Shown piece by piece: positions 1 through 64,000 of a stretch of 64,000 bases of DNA. A program made the translations under genes and the position numbers. The stretch spans positions 248,001 to 312,000 of the forward strand of contig JAINUG010000177.1 in NCBI GenBank assembly GCA_029706075.1, written 5' to 3'. The first letter of the stretch is position 1. Each line of letters begins with the position of its first letter. This DNA is from Aldrovandia affinis. Taxonomy: Eukaryota > Chordata > Actinopteri > Notacanthiformes > Halosauridae. A model generated the notes under the pieces. It ran no database searches. It saw only the letters and a program-made list of their open reading frames with translations, and was not told the origin of the DNA.

Positions 1-4218
<4,218 letters not shown>

Positions 4219-5017
4219 CCACAAGGCTCGACTGTTTTTAGCATCGCCCCATAGTACAGGGAACAAGTGTAGAGCCAGAAAGGGGAGAGAGAGAAAAAAA
4301 AAAAAAAAAAAGGCATTTAGATTGAAACACTTTATATATGGAAATTGAAATACTTATTTTTCATTTTACTGTCTGTACTGTATATATCAGACCAGGCCCC
4401 TCTGATTGTAGATTGTTTTATTTTTATGCAATACAGTTCTTATTCATTTTGTGATATTATGAAAAAGTTTTAGTTTGGGGGTGTGGGGCAAATTTTAATT
4501 GACCAAACTCAAGCTAGTTAACACGGTTACACTTGTGAATGCTGTCTGTGCTGTCAAAGAACAGAACATCTCTCCTGGTCTTTTCCTTCCCTGTGAGCAG
4601 GTTGTAGAAACTCCAGTTTTCCCTCTCGTGTTTACACTCAAAACCCGTGACGTATGCAAAATGCCATGGAGCGACGTGAGCTGCTGACTGAGAGGCCGGC
4701 CCGAGCGTCCAGCGTGTGAACTGTACGAGGATGCAGGAAGACGCTTGGCCGCTTACACTCTGAAACGCAGAACCCTCCGGTCTTATGGTGCTGCGCTGAC
4801 ATGGCTTGCGTATTTTCGTGACTCGGAAATCATGGTAATCTCTTCTTTTTTTTGTCGTCATTCTGAGATAGTTAGCTATCTTGCCATTGTTCTTGCAAAG
4901 CCTCCGCTAAAAAACACGAAACAATTCCCCGCCGTGGCCGCGATTCCTTCCCGTGAGATTGCACAGCATAAAACTACGACGTGTGTATGTTTGAGATATA
5001 TGTAAAGCACAAGCTTT

Positions 5018-5108
5018 ATTATTTGTACATTTCCTTGTAAAGATAACCAGTATAACATTTTTATTCTAACAATAGCAAAAGAAAAGACAAAAAAACAGCA
5101 CATACTAA
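5018..5108 (+). repeat. Copy 1 of a 90-bp dispersed duplicate (NT5C2 3' UTR)
   Basis: Shares a perfect 25-base core starting GATAACCAGTATAAC, plus flanking similarity, with 7366-7452 in the same orientation. No target-site duplication or known family was recognised. Confidence 0.8.
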
Positions 5109-6921
5109 TTTAGGATTAGACTTGGCTGCCATTTTGCATCCGTTGAGGACGGGCTGCTCCACATGCTTTGGAACACTGCATTGTGTGACACTATCCACTG
5201 AACCGGTTAGCAACGCTGCCCGCTATCACACAGTATACGACATGTGACTGTGGTCTGCCACCGCTCCTTAATATCAGATTCGCTAAACTGTGTTTGGGTA
5301 TTCTCAGTGCCATATCACTCAATTCAAGGGATTCGTTCTTGGGGAGTTTTTGAGTTTGAATGAATGTAACTCTTTATGAAAACCCAGTATTTCTTTTTAA
5401 CCTAAAGTATAACGTCGCAACTGATTTACAAGTTGACTACGGTAATGCGACTCCGATGAAGTCGCCCTGCCCGTGCTGTTTGAACCCAGTGGTGCCATGT
5501 GTTCTGTTGGCATAATTGCATAATTGTGACTGAATGACCTAATTCACAGACTTTGGGAGAGGGCTGGCTCAAGAGTGCAGCCTGAACGAGGCCCAATGAG
5601 GCTCAGTCATGACACTGTGTGTCTCCTCCCCCTTCTGCCATTCTCTCAACCCTCATTGGGTCCTTCCTGCATGAGCGCAAACAATGACCTCTTGACCTCA
5701 CGGTATGCAGCATGGGAAACAATAACTGCCTCTGTGAGCCGGTAAGATCGGATCGTTAACGTTGCGTTTGAAATATGCACACTGTTAATCTTTTTTTTTT
5801 TTTTTTCATCAGCATTGTTGGAGGACAGGCTAACCTCAGTCTTCTATCCGATACAGTGTTGTGACTGTAAATATGATCGCGGCTGAGACCGGAAAGGGCT
5901 TCCGATTGAACTTTTATTTGTTTAAAAGGGAAATGGGAGGCATATTTGTGAATATATTCAAAGACTGACAAGTTGCTTGACAGCTCCTGTACAAAAAAAA
6001 CAGCAAGTGTGAAAATGTTGTATACACATACAATCAAGTGTTGATTTTGGATGGAATAACTGAATGTGCTAGACTGAGGACGCTCTGTTCTTAAATGTAA
6101 TCTGGTCACGTCACACTTGTTCCGAGTCTTATTTACATTTAAAACAAAAAAATTGAACTTAAGATCACAGGTCTTAAAGTCATTATTTTTAACCTTTGGT
6201 TAGCATCGAGAAAATCAATATCAGAGTTGTACTCGTCAGAGAAACCACACCACAGGCTGGCATTTAGGAGAACGACTTCACACTGGACTGTAAAGGTTAG
6301 TCGGCTCAAGGAGAGGAGCTTCCGGTCTTCTTCTTCTTCTTCAAAAAAAAAGTGATTCAAAGAGAGAAAGCCTTGAGGGTCTGACGTAATTATACTCTAA
6401 TAATAGCAATAGCAAATCACGCAGGCAGGCAAGTTCGGTTATAATCAAGTGAAACGGAAATGTGAAAAAAACCAGACTGTGTTAGAAATGTAACGGGTAG
6501 TCATAGCCTTGTTTCTTACATAGCTGAAGCGAGCTGTATATAGACCTTTCAAATGTCCTGCCATGTTTTTTTGAAGTTAAATGTTTAAGTTTTTTTTACT
6601 TTCCAATTTCCGATACTTTTTGTTCCCGGAATATGCTTTATTTTAGCGCTGTTAATGCAGAGGAAGTGACTGAAGTAAACTGTCCCTGTCATACAGGTAA
6701 ATTAATCGCTAAAGCTGAAAGCTGTTTTACACCCGTTTCCCTAAATGCAGACAAATAGGGTGCCAAAACCTTTTATCATGCATAGATTTTTTTATTTTAA
6801 TTTTATTCATTTTACCAGTTTCATGCATGTTATAGCTCTTAAGTTAGTTTTTAAAGGGCTTGTTAGTTTCCTAAAATAATATGACAAAAATGTACATTTA
6901 GCAAATGTCATTTTAATGTAA

Positions 6922-6927
6922 AATAAA
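6922..6927 (+). promoter_or_regulatory. Probable NT5C2 polyadenylation signal
   Basis: Canonical AATAAA followed within about 25 nt by TTTTGTGTCTTGTAAGTGTT, a typical GU-rich downstream element. It is the best-formed plus-strand signal after the stop codon. Confidence 0.6.
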
Positions 6928-7365
6928 GATTATTACTCCAGTTTTGTGTCTTGTAAGTGTTTCCATTAAGCATGGTACAAACGTGTCTTCTTATAAACAT
7001 CAATTCTATGACGCTATTACATTTAAATGCATTCTGAAGTGGACCACCTAAGTGCAAGATAAGAATGGAATCTTTCGTATGTGGGGATTATTTTTGGTGC
7101 TGGAAATTGGCCACGGTAACCAGTACAGTGTTACAGTGAACATCTCCATAGGACCAATAACAGAAACATGATCCTGGCACTTTCCATTGAAGCTCCGTTC
7201 AGCTTTGACTGAACTGGGAACGCCTTGCCAGAATCAATAAATCAGGTTGACGTGCTGTGCATCAAAGTCCATCAAAGAGCATCAGAGGATCAGTTCTCTT
7301 TATAGTCACATATTAACTCAAACACACACTGGGGAAACGCGTAGGGAATATAGGCAAAAACCAAA

Positions 7366-7452
7366 ATTGTTTGTATGTTTCCTTGTGAAGATAACCAGTA
7401 TAACATTTTTATTCTAAAAATAAGAACAACAAAAATAACCAGCAAATACTAC
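7366..7452 (+). repeat. Copy 2 of the 90-bp dispersed duplicate (intergenic)
   Basis: Matches 5018-5108 over nearly its whole length with scattered substitutions. It lies about 0.4 kb past the probable NT5C2 poly(A) site. Confidence 0.8.
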
Positions 7453-7537
7453 AAAGAGAGCAGATTGTGGTGAGACTGATAAGACTTGTGCTACAGTAGC
7501 CAGAAGTAAGGGTCTCTGAAGTACAGATCAATAAGGG

Positions 7538-7738
7538 CAGGGGTGTCCAGCTCATTCCATCGAGGGCCGAGTGTATGCAAGTTTATGTTGCAACTAACGC
7601 ACTACACCAGGAGTTCAATTAGTTTCCCACCTTGATTTAATAAATTAGCCAATTAGTGAAATCACCTGGTGTCGTGCATTGGTTGCAACATATACCTGCA
7701 TGCACTCGGCCCTCGATGGAATGAGTTGGACACCCCAG
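7538..7738. mobile_element. Foldback hAT-like MITE
   Basis: The left end CAGGGGTGTCCAGCTCATTC and the reverse complement of the right end agree at roughly 53 of 57 positions. The inverted similarity continues almost to the middle, so a single strand could form a long hairpin. The CAGGGGTGTCC terminus is hAT-like, but the right-hand terminal bases are mutated and I could not recover an 8-bp target duplication. Confidence 0.8.
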
Positions 7739-7873
7739 ACTTAAAGGAAATGCTTTGTGTGCTGTACCGTACATACACTGAGTGTGTTTCAATCTACGGT
7801 CTGTTTCGGGCAGCATTCTTAACAAAACCTCAGCCTTGGATGCCTAACCTGAATTCCCCTGAAATTTGTAGAG

Positions 7874-8057
7874 CAGGGCTACTCAAATCTGGCCCACGGA
7901 TCCAAATTCGGTCCTGGTTTTACGTTCTGTCAGGTAGTTAATTGAACAATTGGTGCAACTGATTGGCCAGAGTGTCTTCACACCTGGCTCCCAGGTAAAG
8001 GGAGTGTTGAAAAACAGCAGTGCTCGGCCCACAAGGACCGTGATTTGAGCAACACTG
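7874..8057. mobile_element. hAT-like MITE with 8-bp target duplication
   Basis: Termini CAGGGCTACTCAAATC and, reversed, CAGTGTTGCTCAAATC are inverted repeats. Flanks TTGTAGAG (7866-7873) and CTGTAGAG (8058-8065) agree at 7 of 8 positions, as expected for a hAT target duplication. The element is 184 bp and non-coding. Confidence 0.75.
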
Positions 8058-8120
8058 CTGTAGAGTATACACGGCCTGGTTGGTTAACTGCCATGCATTT
8101 CACTTGCATACTGGCACACT

Positions 8121-8212
8121 GGTTCTGTCTGGCCCAGTAGGTAGACCATGGCACCTATAATACTTAGGCTGTTGAAAAATGTATGCATTCACTACTGTAA
8201 ATCGCTTTGGGA
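8121..8212 (+). mobile_element. Truncated tRNA-derived SINE (Ala-like family)
   Basis: Retains GGCCCAGTAGGTAGACCATG (degraded A-box region) and the body ATGTATGCATTCACTACTGT followed by AATCGCTTTGGG. The B box and the AAAGCGTCTGCTAAATGG tail are missing. It is a decayed relative of the copy at 8443. Confidence 0.7.
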
Positions 8213-8442
8213 AATACTATGAAGAAATACTAACACTTCAGGTAAAACATTAAAATTAGTATTACAATGGTAATACTTAAGCTATTTCTTATTGGCCTGT
8301 AACAACTCATTCAAATTTAAATGAAAAATTAATCACATTTTCAGTACTAATTTTACACATTCAGGACTAGCAGCAAACAGGATTCTCATATATTGCATCT
8401 CAACACAGTACAGGCCTGCATTATGAGAAAGTGACAGAGCAG

Positions 8443-8592
8443 TGTGGTTCTCTGTGGCACAGCGTTGGCAACGCTTAGGTCGTGGGTTCATTCCCCACTG
8501 GGGCCACATATACTGAAAATGTATGCATTCACTACTGTAAGTCGCTTTGGATAAAAGCGTCTGCTAAATGGCATATATTATATTATTATTAT
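8443..8592 (+). mobile_element. tRNA-derived SINE, Ala-like head (copy A)
   Basis: Head with the stem-loop GCGTTGGCAACGC and B box GGTTCATTCCC. The body is ATGTATGCATTCACTACTGT, the tail GGATAAAAGCGTCTGCTAAATG, then an (ATT)n run. About 14 nt of the A box are deleted relative to the copy at 30907. RNA polymerase III boxes and a 3' repeat tail define a SINE; it is not a functional tRNA gene. Confidence 0.85.
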
Positions 8593-8860
8593 CAGTACAA
8601 AGTGAGATGTTTTCTTCATACAGACCCTCCAAAATGTAGCCCATTGATTCAATGACCAAATATAGGGAAGAAGGACAGGCTTTGGCCTAATTAATGATGT
8701 AAGCGCAATTCATTCATTTCTAGAATACAAACTGCATCTAGCATATTATGGATTTATCTTTAACACATGTGCAAAACAATTATTATCAGGGAACCAGAAA
8801 GCTTCAATACAGTAAGTAAATAAAAGAATATGTCGCCACCAGAAGTTGTTCTGTTAATCA
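8593..8860. other. Gap between NT5C2 and CNNM2 3' ends
   Basis: Short unannotated sequence between the last SINE and the probable 3' limit of CNNM2. I see no gene or recognised element in it. Confidence 0.5.
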
Positions 8861-8865
8861 TTTAC

Positions 8866-8871
8866 TCTTTA
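8866..8871 (-). promoter_or_regulatory. Candidate distal CNNM2 polyadenylation signal
   Basis: On the minus strand the sequence reads GTACAATAAAGAG, a canonical AATAAA. A moderately GT-containing stretch follows (CTTCTGGTGGCG). Confidence 0.4.
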
Positions 8872-9056
8872 TTGTACCACAATCAACCAGCATATACTGC
8901 TATTTATTCTCTTCTGGCTGATATGATAGACTGTATGTATACATTAATGATCAAGGCTACATATAAACATTTGAGATTCAAAATAGCAGCAGTATGACCA
9001 AGACGAAGGCCCACGTTTAGAACTGCAGTCGTTAGAGCACCTTATCTAAAACAGGA

Positions 9057-9128
9057 AGAGAGAGACCGAGGGAGAGGCAGAGAGGGAAAGAGAAGAGGGA
9101 GAGGAAGGGAGAGAGAGAGAGAGAGAGA
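9057..9128. repeat. GA-rich low-complexity tract
   Basis: Imperfect GAGAG/GGGAGA repeats ending in a pure (GA) run. Confidence 0.9.
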
Positions 9129-10872
9129 AATGGGAGACTTCCTCTCCCTGTCATTCTATAGTGGTATTTTTTTCCTGTGAGAACACCAAACGCAGAGAAT
9201 GCTACCTCAGTACAGGCCCTGAGGTTGATGGAGAACTGCAGGTTTACCAGCTGGCTAGGTTTCAGCATCTCCCACACTTCACAATGAATGAAAGTCACAC
9301 ATGGAGTTTGAGTAGAAAATGAAAGAAGCACACTACCTTCCGGGCGCGTGAGAAAATCCCTCCCGGCACTTTGTGAAAAGTCGAGTCCCCTCAGGGCAAA
9401 GGTTACAGTGACAGAGTTGCTATAGTGTCAGAGCCTTCCGAGGCTGAGTGACACACAGACTCGATGGCACGTGAACCGTGGGTGTGCCTTGCAGATACGC
9501 CAGGTTCAGGACAGATGCCGGCAGTGTCCAAAGTCACCGCTTACTGGCCATTATGACTGGAACAGGGAAAATCACTTTAAAGCTGGCGAAGTAGAAAAAT
9601 GTCACCGTTGAGTAATTGAAAGGTTGGACAGGCATGCAAAAATGATCAACTGAAATACAGGGAGACAAAATGTATGTGTTTTTGTAAATACTGGCGGCGA
9701 TTAAGGAATAAGATAGATGTGTGGAGTTGGTAATAGAAATGATTGTCCTTGCATAGTTGTAGTCACTAAATGCACCATAATGCGTATTGTTAATGTTAAA
9801 AAAAAAAAAATGTATACCACATGGAATGAGACCCATCTTATCACCTCCCAGCTTCATAATTATCTTATGATAACCTTATCGTTCCCGGAATTTCATAAAA
9901 GGGCTAACAGTTTAGTTTTATGGTTGCTGAATAGGAGGAACCAAGATCACAGATCTCTCTTAAAACAATATTGAGTTTGGGGCACATGCAATGGTAATGA
10001 TCCCAACATATTGTGGCAGAAAAACCACAGAACAATGGGCAGAAGTACATTTGTTTTTGCAGGTGTGGACTAGTGATCAAAAGCATTGCATGGCAAAATA
10101 CGCAATCCAGCCCCAGGTGTTTTGGCATTGTGCTGGTGTCGCTCACTGTGGTGCGGTCCGATTCCCCACAGATCCCACCCCAGTCCTCCTCTCCTTTGCT
10201 TGCCGCAACGCCGCGTGCCATCCGTGAAAAAAGTGCTTCTGTTTTCAGACTTTTCGTCAAGGCTCTTTAAGCTTTTCTCCAGGCTTACCGACGAAATTAT
10301 ATAATTTCTTTTCCTCTGCCAAATTTGTTTACAGTCTGGGACTTGTGGGGGATTATTTCACTATCTGTGTCACCGTTTTGTTTTTACTATTGTTCGCCCC
10401 GCTGACGCAACTGGCTGAGTGAAATGCATTCAAAGATTTGAAATGGGTTACCTTTCGGCAAAACAAACCAGGCCGGTCATCCTTGGATGAACACATTTTT
10501 ATTGGCTAGATTAAAAAGGCTCGTCATCCAAGGTCAAGAGAATGCTATAGACAGCAGCACAACCGACTAGTCCATGTATACAGAGGATACAAGTCAATGT
10601 GATTGTTTTCCAACTTCTCCAACGGGGTAAAAACTGCCAGAATCTCTGTGCACAGCCTTCATGGCAAGGTATTCAAAGTCAGCTATTGCACATTGAATTT
10701 CATCAAGGACATAGCGTCTGGTGAAACAATGCTTCACAAGTTCTGAGGTTCAAACATCCAGATCCAGGGCCATTTGCATTAATTTTTTTCTTCTTTTTTT
10801 TTTTTTTTTTTTTAACAGAACTGTCTCGGTGCCCATAGCAACCTCTGTGCTCTTGTTATTGTGATGTGCTCT

Positions 10873-10878
10873 TTTATT
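10873..10878 (-). promoter_or_regulatory. Candidate proximal CNNM2 polyadenylation signal
   Basis: Minus strand reads GTACAATAAAAGAGC. The downstream context GGTTGCTATGGG is weakly G/T-rich. It is an alternative end about 1.9 kb after the stop codon. Confidence 0.35.
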
Positions 10879-12687
10879 GTACAGTGAATGGCAAGACCTA
10901 AATACAAAATCTAAATATGCTTATATGCAGTCACTGACAAAACGCTGGTAGCTTCGACAAATGTGAGGGGGCGTTCAGGAAGTTGTTCCAGTTTGGTGCC
11001 CGTGCGGGGTACTGTTGTGCACCTGCTCTCAGCCGCTGCTCCGCCTAGACTGACGCAGGCCAAACGGAGACAGGAAGCAGGAAGCAGGAAGCACATACAT
11101 GCAGAAATGTATGGTCCAGTGGAAGTGGGGCCTGTATGTTTTAATGCACAGCAGTGGGAGCTGTTTGGAAGGCACAGCCCTGAACTTTTCCCCAAATTGG
11201 CCCTTGTATAAAATATCTCAATACATCCTGCTAAATATGAGCAAATCAAGCAACAACAACAAAAAAACAAAACAACTAATGATAGTAACAAACACCATAT
11301 ACAATTTCAGTTAGAAATATATAAATACTTTTGTCAATGACTATGTATACATTCTGCATATGTGTAAATAAACATTTTAGACATATATTATAGAAACATA
11401 AAGTGTCCAGGGGTAAGATAATCAGAGTCACATTTTTGTGTTACTTTCAGGGAAAAAAAAATGTGGACATTGATTGTTCATCCCGAGTGTCAGTGACCGA
11501 ATGCATCCAGTGTTAAGACAACGAAATGTCATATAAGCAAAATGCTGTCTCACGCATATATATATGTATTAACATGTGAGCAGAGCACAACTCAAATTAG
11601 CATGCCACACATACAGCGCTGTGCTATGTACAGGGGAGCGCAGAGTACACTGTCTGTTGTGGCCACTTTTTCTATCAGTTGAGTTTTTACAAAACTAAAA
11701 TCTTTTGATTATACTCAGCGTGCTGGACAGGCCTAGTCGATAATACTGTGCAATTATCAAGTCGTTAATATATGGAAAGGAGGAGGAAAACAAAGAAAAG
11801 AAAAGAATATTTCACAGAAATGTCACTGAACGAGCGCCACTATTGATTTCCACTGGCTGACTCCTGTGGCTGGAGTGGAACTCGTTCTTTCACCTCAGGT
11901 CTCTGATTGTGTTTTTTTTTGGGGGGGGTCGTCACAGGAAAATCAACCTTATGACCACATGGCATGGCAGCAATACGAACAGTAAAAACTGTGACTGTGA
12001 TCGCTTCGCCCATGGACAGATGCATAAAACATTTCAAACAAATATACATACATACATACCTATATATCTGTCATTTACAATACAGTGATTTAATCGATAA
12101 TCATCTCTTAAATAAAATTGTGGTTCATTGCACTTGTTAAGAAATTAATGTGATTTTAAAAGGCGAATATCAAATCTGGATTTTAAAAAGGTGACAAAGA
12201 GATACTGTACCGTAAGCCTGATTTAGAATAACAGTAAAAATAACAAGATTTGCAATATACATATTTGCAAAAGACCCTCACATATACATATACATGGATG
12301 TATGTGTAAATATACATGTACAGAATACATATATATGCAGTTGTACATATATATACATACAATATATATTTACACGCATACACACATACATATATAAAAT
12401 AAATAAATACATGAAAACATTCTTGGTTCATGGTTTCCTTCAAAGCGGTATTTGGCACAGTCTTTGACTCACCATTTTGTCTGCTTGCTCGCTCGCCTTG
12501 TGTCCTTGATGTTCCTCGATCATCGCTCACGCCTCCCTGCAGAAGAAAGGGGGGACCAAACTCTTTGGTCTGGGGACTTGCTGGCTGGTCCGTCCGGGTG
12601 CGTGTGATGGATGTGGACAGCTTCCTCTGGCTGCCCTGGGGGGGCGCGCGCAGGTTGGGGTGGCGTGCTGGAGTGCAGTGCAGGCGT

Positions 12688-12697
12688 GCTCTCTCTC

Positions 12698-12736
<39 letters not shown>
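12688..12736. repeat. (CT)n microsatellite in CNNM2 3' UTR
   Basis: Nearly perfect CT dinucleotides with one CG interruption, starting about 27 nt beyond the CNNM2 stop codon on the minus strand. Confidence 0.95.
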
Positions 12737-12762
12737 TCCTCCCTCTCTCCCAGGAGGGGGCG

Positions 12763-62218
<49,456 letters not shown>

Positions 62219-62720
62219 GTTGATAATGGGCAACCTCTTTTGAATGAAAAGGGCTTTTAAAAATCAGAGCCAATCGGAGTCGGCCTTCATCTCCGCTGCT
62301 GGTTGCCTTGGCTCGTGCATCGGGCTTGCTTGCTTCCACTACGCGTCTGAAACATTGCGGAGCAGCGCGAGCTCTGTATGAACTCGTGCTTCTGCTGATT
62401 TCCCACAGACGGGCGACCCTGTCATCCAATCCAAAGGAGCAGCTGGACGAAGGCGGGGTATTCGCGAGTGCTGTAGCGAATGAAAATCCAAAACAAGCGG
62501 ACATCATATGCAGGACCAAGGCAGGACTTTCCTCGTGACTTCTGCTGATGGATTCCCAGGCAACCAATAACAAAAGCAGCTGGGAGGGGACTTCGGCAGC
62601 AAATTATTTTGCTCCTGTCTTCAAACATCTGGAAAGGAAAGGCGCGTGCGGCAGTTGCGAGACGGTACCTTGCAAGACGCGCTGGACAAGAATGAACGCC
62701 CTTGCGGATTGTTATAAAAG
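62219..62720 (-). promoter_or_regulatory. CNNM2: Putative CNNM2 promoter / 5' UTR region
   Basis: Immediately upstream of the CNNM2 ATG. GC and CpG content is higher than in the flanks. CCAAT pentamers lie on the plus strand at 62270-62274, 62424-62428 and 62564-62568 (ATTGG on the gene strand). TTTTTAAAAG (62255-62264) could act as a weak TATA-like site. The transcription start is not determinable from sequence alone. Confidence 0.4.
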
Positions 62721-64000
62721 ACTGTTGTGTGGCTCGCAGCTTCTTTATTACTTTAGCTGCCGTGAGATTCTACACAAATTGTACTATATCAGTGCTCTTA
62801 TGACTGCGTTTTTAGAATCCTAATCTATAAATCTATCTGAGAGCTCAGAACTGTGGAGAGGGAATGAGTGCAAATTGAATACTTCCCATCTATTGTTCTG
62901 TTGCAAGGGTTTTGAAATAATGTGTTTGAAATCTGTAAGGTTCCATAAAAGAGCATATGTTTTGTACATGCATCTTATTTGTCTTTACAATGTTGAGTTT
63001 TAAGACAGAATAAGCATTCACATCAATGAAAGGTTCAGCATGAGACTCTTGCTTAGTTGAGACCTTTATATTGCACAATGAAATGCTTGGTGCATTTTTG
63101 TTGTACATGCTTGTGAGTAAGATGATACACAAACAATATTGCATTTCCTATAAATAACGTCTTAAATAGCATTGTGTTACACAGACAAGATCCACATAAT
63201 ACATTTCAATAAGAAATGTAGTGAAATAATGTAGTAAATGTTATATTTTCAGATACCCTTATTCCATTCATGTTCTTTGGGTGCTTTTTGGATTTATGCA
63301 TTGACACTGCAGCTTTTTGAAAAGCAAAGGTTAAAAGACTTTACCTTTACTTCATTGGAGGGGACGATGGAATGAAAGTGGAAACATTTTGTAATTGGTG
63401 GATGGAATAAAATATATATTAATTAATGACAAGTTTACAATAAGTCAATGAGAAAAGTCTGGATAGAAAGGAAATGTGGAGCTGACAAATCAGTCGGTAA
63501 GGGCAAAAAGGATAGGTCTGAACAGCGAGTCTTGGTCAATGAAAGTGGTTTGAAAAATGCAGGAATGGCAGAAAGCGACCGAGAACTTGAATTGGGTGAA
63601 AGGGGAATTGGGGAGGAGTCTCTGGAGAGGTCTTTGATCTATTTACGTTTGGCAGAACTCACACCTTATGCCCGTGTCTGGCTCAATCATTGGAAAGAAG
63701 TAAATGCTGAAAGACGGTAAAAAAGTTAAGGAAACTTGAGGGGGCAGAATGAAACCTGACACACCATTAATTCCACAGACCAGATATTCAGATACATTTT
63801 TGACTGTTTTGTGGGGTGTACAGCATAGATAAGGCAAATTACATGCATTCTATTAATGGTCTATTTTCAGCCAGAACCTGTGGTTTCCTACTTTCCTTGA
63901 CACTGGAAGCCTTATTGTGAAATGAAGCATAATAATTAACAAATGTGATTTCTAGATAATCCACCATCTGGAAATGGTTGGTTCAAGGTGTTTGCCTGCA
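62721..64000. other. Upstream flank of CNNM2, no recognised gene
   Basis: AT-rich. A 90-codon plus-strand frame at 63448-63720 is lysine/glutamate-rich and matches nothing I recognise, so I do not call it a gene. Confidence 0.5.

Larger units (their letters stand above)
4219..6945 (+). other. NT5C2: NT5C2 3' untranslated region (approximate end)
   Basis: Non-coding, AT-rich sequence after the stop with no recognised transposon except a 90-bp segment (5018-5108) that recurs at 7366-7452. A poly-A run lies at 4292-4310. The end is set by the AATAAA at 6922-6927 followed by a GT-rich stretch. No transcript evidence is available, so earlier cleavage is possible. Confidence 0.6.
8860..12762 (-). 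other. CNNM2: CNNM2 3' untranslated region (approximate)
   Basis: Minus-strand sequence downstream of the CNNM2 stop. It is long, free of recognised transposons and contains GA/CT microsatellites (9057-9128, 12688-12736), poly(T) at 10792-10814 and an AT-rich zone at 12240-12410. The far end is placed at the minus-strand AATAAA near 8866-8871; an earlier one lies at 10873-10878. Transcript data would be needed to fix it. Confidence 0.5.

Noticed and set aside
62219-62233. CNNM2 start five codons further upstream
   Set aside because: That codon is TTG, not ATG. The ATG at 62218 has good context and aligns with a human methionine.

Overview
This is vertebrate nuclear DNA, almost certainly from a ray-finned fish. 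The evidence is split genes with GT-AG introns, orthologues of two human 10q24 genes, and many fish-type interspersed repeats (tRNA-headed SINEs, Tc1-like and hAT-like DNA elements, LINE remnants). I cannot name the species. There are no bacterial-style operons, CRISPR arrays or prokaryotic mobile elements.

Layout. (1) Positions 1-4218, plus strand: the last nine coding exons of NT5C2 (cytosolic purine 5'-nucleotidase, cN-II), open on the left, then a 3' UTR that probably ends near a polyadenylation signal at 6922-6927. (2) About 6950-8860: a short intergenic strip packed with transposon insertions. (3) About 8860-62218, minus strand: CNNM2 (cyclin M2, a magnesium-homeostasis membrane protein), complete in eight coding exons and predicted at 827 residues. 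Exon 1 alone encodes 494 residues; intron 1 is about 39.6 kb and holds most of the repeats. (4) 62219-64000: CNNM2 5' flank with inverted CCAAT boxes, then AT-rich upstream DNA with no gene I recognise. The two genes are convergent (tail to tail), as NT5C2 and CNNM2 are in human. They have no shared biochemical pathway that I can point to; the neighbourhood is a conserved synteny, not a functional unit.

Main points for a second look: a probable one-base shift in the (GAG)n acidic tail of NT5C2; a GC-AG intron in CNNM2; an in-frame 63-nt cassette exon in CNNM2 with a UGCAUG motif and a (CUGU)n tract just downstream; a 42-bp minisatellite that appears to have expanded inside a SINE; and several foldback or terminal-inverted-repeat elements whose families I cannot name. 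I did not find a convincing new multi-gene system. Human protein comparisons are from memory of the families, not from a search.
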